Source: Phycisphaerae bacterium
GTDB taxonomy: Bacteria; Planctomycetota; Phycisphaerae; Sedimentisphaerales; Anaerohalosphaeraceae
DNA length: 8,519 nt
NCBI GenBank assembly: GCA_021736615.1
Contig: JAIPFN010000258.1
Coordinates: 1 to 8,519 of the forward strand
Direction: 5' to 3'
The notes under the pieces were generated by a model that was given only the letters and a program-made list of their open reading frames with translations, ran no database searches and was not told the DNA's origin. Each line of letters opens with the position of its first letter. The stretch's first letter is position 1. The translations under genes and the position numbers were made by a program. Positions 4,413-8,519 of the stretch are shown here, piece by piece.

Positions 4413-6296
4413 GTGAAAAACACTAAAGAGGTATTACAGGCAAAAATGTCGCCGGACAATTTTGACAAGCTAATGGCAATCGCCAATCCGCTGATGCACG
4501 ATTTTGTCGCAGACGCAGTTGATCTGTGTCAACCGGAGTCGGTCTTTGTTTGCACAGACGCCAAAGAAGACATCGAAGCGATCCGCCAGATGGCACTTAA
4601 CGGCGGCGGCGAGGGCAAACTGGCTATCGAAAGTCACACATACCATTTCGATGGTTACAACGACCAGGCCCGCGATCCCAAACGCACCAAGTATCTCGTT
4701 ACTCCGGAAATGAATCTGGGCAAGAACCTTAGCCAGATGGACAAAAAAGAAGGCGTTGAAGAAGTAAGAGCCATCCTCGCCGGTTCCATGAAGGGCAAGC
4801 AGATGCTGGTAGCATTCTTCTGCCTGGGTCCTGTCAATTCGGACTTTTCGATTTCATGCGTTCAGATCACTGACTCTGCATACGTCGTTCACAGTGAAAC
4901 CATTCTTTACCGTTCAGGTTACGAGCAGTTCAAGAGGATCGGCGATTCCGGCGACTTCTTCAAGTTCATGCACACACAAGGTGAGACCGAAAATCAGGTA
5001 TCGATCAACACCGAAGACCGCCGCATATATATGGATCTGCAAGATAACCAGGTATACTCGACCAACACACAGTACGCCGGTAACACCGTCGGTCTGAAAA
5101 AGCTCGCGCTTCGTCTTGCTATCCAGAAGGCGTCGAGCGAAGGCTGGCTCGCCGAGCACATGTTCGTAATGGGCGTTCACGGTCCTAACAAACGCGTCAG
5201 CTATTTCACAGGTGCGTTCCCGTCGGCATGCGGAAAGACATCGACATCGATGATCCCCGGCCAGACGATTATCGGCGACGATATCGCATACCTGCGTAAG
5301 AAAGACGGCGAGATTCGCGTCGCAAATGTTGAGCAGGGTATCTTCGGTATCATTCAGGACGTAAACCCGAAGGAAGATCCCGAGATTTACAAGGCACTTA
5401 CATCACCGGGCGAAGTTATCTTCGGTAATGTTCTTGTCACGGACGAAGGCCGTCCGATGTGGCTTGGTATGGGCGAAGACCTGACTAGGGCCGAAGGTAC
5501 GAACCACAGCGGCAGATGGTCATACGGCAAGAAGGATACAGACGGTAATGAGATTACCGCGTCGCACAAAAACGCACGTTATACCATCGGTATTTCGTCG
5601 CTGGAAAACCGTGACCCGATGGCCAATGCTCCCGAAGGCGTCCCGCTAAGCGGCGTGTTCTACGGCGGCCGCGACAGTGATACATGTGTTCCCGTCGAGC
5701 AGGCGTTCAGCTGGACAGAAGGTATCATCCTTAAGGGTGCTTCGATCGAGTCGGAAACAACCGCTGCCGTACTCGGCGCCGAAGGTGTTCGCAAGTTCGA
5801 GCCTATGAGTAACCTTGCGTTTGTTTCGGTTCCTCTTGGCAAGTATATCCAGAACAACCTTGACTTCCAGAATGATATTAAGGATGTTCCGTCGGTATTC
5901 TCGGTTAACTACTTCCTCAAGAACAAAGAGGGCCAGTATCTCAATACCCCGCTTGATAAGAAGATCTGGGTTCTCTGGGCAGAGCTTCGTGTTAACGGCG
6001 ACGTTGACGCTATCGAAACTCCTACCGGTTACATCCCGCTGTATGAGGACATCGCAAGACTGTTCAAGGAAAACCTTGACTATTCTTATACACAGGGCGA
6101 GTACGTCGAGCAGTTTACTGTCCGTATTCCGGAACTGCTTGCCAAGATCGACCGCATTGAAAAGGTCTACAAGGAAACAGTTGCAGACGCACCTGCGATC
6201 ATGTACGAAACTTTCGACCTCCAGAGAAAACGTCTTGAAGACGCAAAAGCAAAACACGGCGAGTACATCTCTCCGTTCGACCTGGTCAAAAAATAA
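4413..6296 (+). CDS. pckG: Phosphoenolpyruvate carboxykinase (GTP)
   Basis: This 627-residue cytosolic enzyme interconverts oxaloacetate + GTP and phosphoenolpyruvate + CO2 + GDP, the entry to gluconeogenesis or, reversed, an anaplerotic CO2-fixing step. Seen motifs: the substrate-binding arginine segment DPKRTKY at 88-94, YAGNTVGLKK with Mn-binding K229, EGWLAEHM with Mn-binding H249 (the 20-residue gap matches K244/H264 of the rat enzyme), the P-loop FPSACGKTS at 269-277 with the family-specific reactive cysteine C273 and K275, the second metal site GDDIAY at 288-293, EGVPLSGVFYGGR at 408-420 and the lid segment SETTAA at 447-452. The cysteine P-loop separates it from the ATP-type enzyme. 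Several regions (VEQGIFGI, the stretch 360-390) differ from the vertebrate/actinobacterial form and recall the divergent archaeal-type GTP enzymes. The start is GTG at 4413, the first possible start after an in-frame stop at 4401, with AAAGGG 12 bases upstream; an ATG at 4446 is an alternative. A strong terminator follows. Confidence 0.97.
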   Translation: MKNTKEVLQAKMSPDNFDKLMAIANPLMHDFVADAVDLCQPESVFVCTDAKEDIEAIRQMALNGGGEGKLAIESHTYHFDGYNDQARDPKRTKYLVTPEMNLGKNLSQMDKKEGVEEVRAILAGSMKGKQMLVAFFCLGPVNSDFSISCVQITDSAYVVHSETILYRSGYEQFKRIGDSGDFFKFMHTQGETENQVSINTEDRRIYMDLQDNQVYSTNTQYAGNTVGLKKLALRLAIQKASSEGWLAEHMFVMGVHGPNKRVSYFTGAFPSACGKTSTSMIPGQTIIGDDIAYLRKKDGEIRVANVEQGIFGIIQDVNPKEDPEIYKALTSPGEVIFGNVLVTDEGRPMWLGMGEDLTRAEGTNHSGRWSYGKKDTDGNEITASHKNARYTIGISSLENRDPMANAPEGVPLSGVFYGGRDSDTCVPVEQAFSWTEGIILKGASIESETTAAVLGAEGVRKFEPMSNLAFVSVPLGKYIQNNLDFQNDIKDVPSVFSVNYFLKNKEGQYLNTPLDKKIWVLWAELRVNGDVDAIETPTGYIPLYEDIARLFKENLDYSYTQGEYVEQFTVRIPELLAKIDRIEKVYKETVADAPAIMYETFDLQRKRLEDAKAKHGEYISPFDLVKK

Positions 6297-6323
6297 ACGA
6301 TCAGATCAAAAGTAAAATAAAGA

Positions 6324-6360
6324 CAGGCTCGAAGTCAAAAGGCTTCGGGCCTGCTTTGTT
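6324..6360 (+). terminator. Intrinsic terminator of pckG
   Basis: CAGGCTCGAAG (6324-6334) and CTTCGGGCCTG (6343-6353) form an 11-base-pair stem containing one T-G wobble, with the eight-base loop TCAAAAGG, followed by CTTTGTT. It begins 27 bases after the pckG stop codon. Confidence 0.8.
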
Positions 6361-6400
6361 AAACACACCACAACAAAAAAGAGATGTCCAACAGAATCGC

Positions 6401-6416
6401 GGCAGCGCGAGCTGCC
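6401..6416. repeat. Perfect hairpin with GNRA tetraloop
   Basis: GGCAGC and GCTGCC pair over six G/C-rich positions around GCGA, a stable GNRA-type loop. No T-run follows on either strand, so it is not a standard terminator. It could be an mRNA 3'-end stabiliser of read-through pckG transcript or an isolated repeat unit. No second copy was noticed in the window. Confidence 0.4.
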
Positions 6417-6503
6417 CGAATTATGTTTTAGATTGACTGTATGATAAAAAAATGTCTATTCGGAGAGCTTGCGATCTCACGCTTTCGTTTGAGAATTTTG
6501 TTC

Positions 6504-6531
6504 TTGTAATATCCTTCAATCTATGTATAAT
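6504..6531 (+). promoter_or_regulatory. Candidate promoter of the SNase-like/Ada-like gene
   Basis: TTGTAA (6504-6509) and a perfect TATAAT (6526-6531) are spaced by 16 bases. The start would be near 6538, giving a leader of about 43 bases that contains the AGGAGG ribosome site (6564-6569, 11 bases before the ATG). Confidence 0.6.
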
Positions 6532-6580
6532 AGTAACAGATTTGCAAATTCGCTATTAATTTCAGGAGGTATATTTAATA

Positions 6581-7243
6581 ATGAGTAATCTTAAAACCGC
6601 ATTTGTCGTTGCCTGTATTTACACTTCGTTTTCTTTGGCTCAGACTTACGATCAGGTGGGAACCCGCAAACGTGATATGAAAAATTATGGAACCGCAATA
6701 GTTTCCAAAGTCTATGATGGTGAAGAGGTATATTCCTTTCGCTGCGATGTCAAGGGCTGGCCGGCTATAATCGGCGAGGATGTCCCCGTTCGCATTGCCG
6801 GTCTGGAGTTGCCTTATATCGTTGCCGAGCAGCCCGCTCCGAACCAATTCTTTGAGCGTCAGACCATAAGATTTCTTAACGACTTTCTAAAAGATGCCAA
6901 AACCATGGAGCTTAAAAACATCCGTCGCGGCAAAGACTTCTGTCTCGTTGCCGACGTTATCGCAGACTCCAACAGTGTCGCGGAAGCGCTCATTGAAAAG
7001 GGTTTCGCGAAAAAGGCTGATAACTCAAACCCGAAAATCAAACCCAACATCAAAAAAGTGATCGAAATAAAAGCAACCGCCCCGAAAAACATAATATGGG
7101 TGGCCTCCAAAAACAGCAAGGTATTCCACAGATCAACCTGCACCTTCGCAAAAAGAATGAAAAAGGGAACCGCAATACAATTCCCAACCAGAGAAAAAGC
7201 AATAGAAACAGGAAGAAGACCATGCAAAACCTGCAAGCCGTAA
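6581..7243 (+). CDS. Exported protein with degenerate SNase-like domain and C-terminal Ada-like zinc site
   Basis: This is a 220-residue protein. Residues 1-20 form a signal peptide (one Lys, a hydrophobic core, likely cleavage after SLA at 18-20), so it should act outside the cytoplasm. Residues about 36-145 follow the staphylococcal-nuclease (thermonuclease) pattern: YGTAIVSKVYDGEE, then GEDVPVRIAGLELP, then RRGKDFCLVADV and VAEALIEKGFAKK. Catalytic positions are changed, however: the usual GDT is GEE, the DTPE motif is replaced by LELP, and the YGR arginine segment is DFC. Hydrolysis is therefore doubtful and a binding role more likely. Residues 172-219 match the Ada-type metal-binding fold (WVASKNSKVFHRSTC ... 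RRPCKTCK), with H183-x3-C187 and C215-x2-C218 as ligands; His takes the place of the first Ada cysteine. AGGAGG and a good promoter precede the ATG. It is monocistronic and convergent with the next gene (34 bases apart). Confidence 0.85.
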   Translation: MSNLKTAFVVACIYTSFSLAQTYDQVGTRKRDMKNYGTAIVSKVYDGEEVYSFRCDVKGWPAIIGEDVPVRIAGLELPYIVAEQPAPNQFFERQTIRFLNDFLKDAKTMELKNIRRGKDFCLVADVIADSNSVAEALIEKGFAKKADNSNPKIKPNIKKVIEIKATAPKNIIWVASKNSKVFHRSTCTFAKRMKKGTAIQFPTREKAIETGRRPCKTCKP

Positions 7244-7277
7244 TTAGCTGCCTCTGGTGGGTTCACAAATTATAGAT

Positions 7278-7679
7278 TTATTTGGCTGCAAGAGTGTTGG
7301 TATGTTTTGATAAATCAGGTCCGATCATCGTATATGGTCCATCCGGGGTTTTCCTGTCGTCATAATAACGGATTCGATATACCTGGCCATCGTCTGTGAA
7401 TCCTACGTAAAGGCTTACCGGATAGACTTGCCAATGCCAAAATGCAATTCGGGGATGGATCATCCCGCCGCCGTCATCTTTGGAACGCCAACTTTCCTCC
7501 ACTAATCCCTGATCTTTTCTCCAGCCGAGATGACATACCACATTGTTTCTTGTGTCGCCAATTTTGATCTTACCGGCTGCCTTTAAAAGTTCGTTACCAT
7601 TTTTAAATGTGACAGGTTTAGTGGTAGTGCATCCACATAAAAACAAGCAACAGTTCAATGTAATAAATAGGATTCTCAA
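7278..7679 (-). CDS. Small lipoprotein, TTG start
   Basis: This 133-residue protein has a short lipoprotein signal: a positive residue at position 2, a hydrophobic core and lipobox L14-C15-G16-C17, so C17 should be lipidated and the protein envelope-anchored. After a TTTKP linker, KIKIGDTRNNVVCHLG (37-52) and SLYVGFTDDGQVYRIRYY (89-106) resemble the helix-turn and beta segments of BamE/SmpA-type small lipoproteins, but this is only suggestive. The start is a TTG at 7679-7677, the first start codon after the stop of the upstream gene, and it supplies the Arg needed for the signal peptide. A GGGAA lies about 12 bases upstream. Only three bases separate it from the membrane-protein stop, so it is the last gene of that operon and probably translationally coupled. 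The function is unknown. Confidence 0.75.
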   Translation of the reverse strand: MRILFITLNCCLFLCGCTTTKPVTFKNGNELLKAAGKIKIGDTRNNVVCHLGWRKDQGLVEESWRSKDDGGGMIHPRIAFWHWQVYPVSLYVGFTDDGQVYRIRYYDDRKTPDGPYTMIGPDLSKHTNTLAAK

Positions 7680-7682
7680 CTT

Positions 7683-8405
7683 TTAAATTTCCCATTCAGA
7701 TGATTTCTTTATGAATTTGTGTTGGAGTATCAGGCCTATTATTGTTGGTGTTAAAAGCGCTACAGGTAAAAACCAGTTGGTGTCGAATATTAGACTGTGT
7801 ACCATGGTTTGCTCGCCGGCGTCAAGTTGCTCCGGCGTTAAGTGGATTTCTTGATACTTATGCAAAAGCGAAAGAACGCCGGACATCATTATGGTGCTTC
7901 CGCCGAGACTTGTAAAAAGCATCACCGACATTTTAAAGACAATAAACGAGATCATCCCCCCGAAGATAGCACCGGCTGTTGCTCCTGCCCACAAATATAT
8001 CTGCGGCAGCCCGCATGCGTGCCATATCGCACCGGTCAATATTCCCCCGGCGATCGCGCCGAGCAAACTGATGCAGTATTTCATAAGCGGTACAGAAAGT
8101 CCGGCCAGGATAAGCAGTCCGAAAAATCCTCCCCACATCTCACTTCCCATACTTCTGCCGAGTGACATCCCGGAAAACATCCCGATCAATCCGAAACAGA
8201 TAACCGTAAGCGCCTTGAATATTCGCCAGCCGTAAAGCAGGTACACCACGCCAAACGAGATCGCAAGAACCGCATGAAACCAGCTTAGCGTATTGATCTG
8301 TTCCCAGATAAAATCTACCGGGATTATGTCAACGTCATTGGGAACCGCATTTGTTATAGTGGGTTCGGTTGATTGAACTTCAGCGAGTATATTAAATAAG
8401 TTCAT
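7683..8405 (-). CDS. Polytopic membrane protein, DUF4203/TM198-like
   Basis: This 240-residue inner-membrane protein has an acidic, mostly polar N-terminal region (1-40) and about seven hydrophobic segments, near 42-59, 63-80, 91-109, 110-130, 136-154, 157-180 and 211-229. The glycine-rich helices (YGWRIFKALTVICFGLIG, LLGAIAGGILTGAIW, AGATAGAIFGG) and the G-W-R-x-F-K opening of the second helix are the pattern of DUF4203/TMEM198-type proteins, a family of unknown biochemical role. A hydrophilic loop (about 181-205) precedes the last helix. The ATG has GGAG about 8 bases upstream and overlaps the end of the preceding gene by 14 bases. The lipoprotein gene follows after three bases. The protein is probably part of an envelope function together with both neighbours. 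No enzyme motif was seen. Confidence 0.85.
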   Translation of the reverse strand: MNLFNILAEVQSTEPTITNAVPNDVDIIPVDFIWEQINTLSWFHAVLAISFGVVYLLYGWRIFKALTVICFGLIGMFSGMSLGRSMGSEMWGGFFGLLILAGLSVPLMKYCISLLGAIAGGILTGAIWHACGLPQIYLWAGATAGAIFGGMISFIVFKMSVMLFTSLGGSTIMMSGVLSLLHKYQEIHLTPEQLDAGEQTMVHSLIFDTNWFLPVALLTPTIIGLILQHKFIKKSSEWEI

Positions 8406-8519
8406 TATTTTTCTCCGTCTTCATTTTTTCATGATCCTGCTTGCGGCGTCGCGTCGAACAAAGAAGCAACCCGCTTGCGGTTCCAAAGATTACCATACAT
8501 ATTATTATCGTCTGAAAAA
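8392..8519 (-). CDS. 3' end of an upstream membrane-protein gene (cut by window edge)
   Basis: On the minus strand an open frame from the window edge encodes 41 residues up to a TAA at 8394-8392. The visible part is a hydrophobic helix (TIIICMVIFGTASGLLLC) followed by a basic turn STRRRKQ and a charged tail ending NNELI, the typical C-terminus of an inner-membrane protein with its tail in the cytoplasm. The stop lies 14 bases inside the DUF4203-like gene, the usual arrangement of coupled operon genes, which supports this frame over the other two (both interrupted earlier). What the rest of the protein is cannot be told from this window. Confidence 0.65.
   Translation of the reverse strand, partial: FQTIIICMVIFGTASGLLLCSTRRRKQDHEKMKTEKNNELI

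Noticed and set aside
5646..6257. 203-codon minus-strand open frame
   Set aside because: It is antisense to the C-terminal half of pckG and is a by-product of that gene's codon usage.
5815..6315. 166-codon plus-strand frame overlapping the end of pckG
   Set aside because: It is the +1 frame of a clearly intact pckG, very rich in Ser, Arg and Thr, and has no motif.
6475..6500. TCTCA/TGAGA hairpin followed by ATTTTG
   Set aside because: The stem is five pairs with a ten-base loop and a poor T-run. It overlaps the approach to the next promoter, so chance is likely.
6859..7266. 135-codon minus-strand hydrophobic frame
   Set aside because: It is antisense to the SNase-like/Ada-like gene. The apparent hydrophobicity comes from the complement of Lys-rich codons.
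1..8519. CRISPR array, tRNA or rRNA genes
   Set aside because: No regularly spaced repeats and no tRNA- or rRNA-like segments were seen on either strand.

Overview
The window is bacterial chromosomal DNA with dense, short-spaced genes, Shine-Dalgarno-like sites and sigma70-type promoters. No rRNA or tRNA is present to fix the taxon. A Planctomycetota-type organism (Phycisphaerae-like) is my best guess. It rests on the overall character of the proteins: a GTP-type PEP carboxykinase of the divergent long form, a secreted SNase-like/Ada-like protein and a DUF4203-like membrane protein. This is weak inference, not a placement.

Layout. (1) Positions 1-47 (-) are the first 15 codons of an IS3-type transposase OrfA that runs off the left edge, with an extended -10 promoter behind it. 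About 470 bases without a convincing gene follow. (2) Positions 522-3623 (-) are a three-gene sugar/glycolipid operon, transcribed right to left: an NAD-dependent nucleotide-sugar epimerase/dehydratase, a DegT/WbpE-type PLP sugar aminotransferase, and a UbiA-superfamily enzyme closely resembling decaprenyl-phosphate phosphoribosyltransferase. A promoter at 3683-3711 fits the operon start. A 29-bp near-identical repeat sits at both gene junctions. (3) Positions 3872-4069 (+) are a divergent small cysteine-rich membrane protein whose predicted transcript would be leaderless. (4) Positions 4182-4412 are an elaborate leader: an A/T palindrome that can act as an UP element, a near-consensus promoter, then a terminator-like hairpin about 80 bases into the transcript and a second -10 after it. 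This could give a small RNA of about 105 nt or an attenuated leader for the next gene. (5) Positions 4413-6296 (+) are GTP-dependent phosphoenolpyruvate carboxykinase (pckG), followed by a good intrinsic terminator. (6) Positions 6581-7243 (+) are an exported protein with a degenerate staphylococcal-nuclease-like domain and a C-terminal Ada-like zinc site, with its own promoter and strong ribosome binding site. (7) Positions 7278-8519 (-) are a tightly coupled operon: the 3' end of a membrane protein, a polytopic DUF4203-like membrane protein, and a small lipoprotein with a TTG start.

How the genes fit together. The SDR, aminotransferase and prenyltransferase look like a module that makes an (amino)sugar nucleotide and a polyprenyl-phosphate-linked sugar for surface glycan assembly. 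pckG is a stand-alone gluconeogenic or anaplerotic gene with its own control region. The right-hand operon looks like an envelope system of unknown function. The possible regulatory RNA before pckG, the degenerate nuclease-zinc protein and the junction repeats are the least ordinary parts.
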